A stretch of 23,003 bases of DNA, taken from positions 1 through 23,003 of the forward strand of contig JBDUDA010000017.1 of assembly GCA_040003205.1 (NCBI GenBank), read 5' to 3'. Position 1 is the first letter of the stretch; every line of letters starts with the position of its first letter. A program made the position numbers and the translations under genes. Under the pieces are notes generated by a model that ran no database searches, was not told the origin of the DNA, and worked only from the letters and a program-made list of their open reading frames with translations. Shown here one piece after another: positions 22,980-23,003 of this stretch. This DNA comes from JALYIM01 sp040003205 (lineage in GTDB: Bacteria > Acidobacteriota > Terriglobia > Terriglobales > Acidobacteriaceae).

Positions 22980-23003
22980 CAACACCGGTATGACAACGAA
23001 CCC
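22962..23003. repeat. 14-bp tandem repeat, three copies, at the right edge
   Basis: ATGACAACACCGCC, ATGACAACACCGGT and ATGACAACGAACCC follow one another at 22962, 22976 and 22990. The first two differ only in the last two bases and the third is less exact. Each contains ATGACAAC, so the repeat may duplicate a start-codon region; the last copy is open to the window end and could begin the next gene. Confidence 0.6.

Overview
The window looks like a piece of a soil or environmental bacterial chromosome, most likely an acidobacterium. This rests on the mix of hopanoid genes (hpnJ, an hpnE fragment), a bacillithiol-type deacetylase of the HRDD kind, many secreted TPR proteins, and an intergenic palindrome whose arms (TGTCATCTCGA ... 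TCGAGATGACA) resemble repeats I associate with Acidobacteria. The lineage is an inference; there is no rRNA gene or other marker here. No rRNA, tRNA, CRISPR or prophage was seen.

Layout. 1-3624 (+) holds housekeeping metabolism: the 3' end of a methylenetetrahydrofolate reductase gene, xseB, ispA (farnesyl diphosphate synthase), then a fluoride riboswitch controlling crcB/fluC, a DUF190 gene and a bshB1-like deacetylase. 3641-4882 (-) is a secreted protein with three composite TPR modules. 5068-6954 (+) has a secreted protein of three beta-rich repeats, a GAF protein related to free-methionine-sulfoxide reductase, and a MutT-type Nudix hydrolase. 7187-9803 (-) is a two-gene unit: a soluble MgtE-like sensor (PRC-barrel, MgtE_N, CBS pair, no membrane channel) followed by an NRAMP-family permease lacking the usual transition-metal ligands. 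I regard this as the most interesting system: a probable magnesium uptake pair in which the MgtE sensor is separated from its pore and attached to a different transporter fold.

9919-10126 is a 192-bp MITE-like element with perfect 15-bp terminal inverted repeats and a perfect 8-bp target duplication, sitting between the magnesium unit and an anti-sigma kinase/antagonist pair (10273-11060, +). A secreted OB-fold protein follows (+). 11970-14813 (-) runs queF, a Spinster-like MFS transporter and an overlapping membrane glycosyltransferase. 15028-18726 (+) is a membrane-fusion protein, a TPR protein and a TolC-type outer-membrane protein with no pump gene, ending in a good intrinsic terminator.

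18973-21319 (+) is hpnJ followed by two tightly packed small DMT-type membrane proteins, possibly a lipid-flipping pair. Facing it on the minus strand are an hpnE fragment and a PP2C/SpoIIE-type phosphatase that has lost one expected metal-binding aspartate. At about 22555-22575 hpnE stops abruptly and an unrelated, OmpA-like reading frame on the plus strand begins, also without its 5' end. That junction is either a real rearrangement or an assembly chimera near the sequence end. FPP from ispA, squalene processing by HpnE and side-chain tailoring by HpnJ belong to one hopanoid route, though they are not one operon here.
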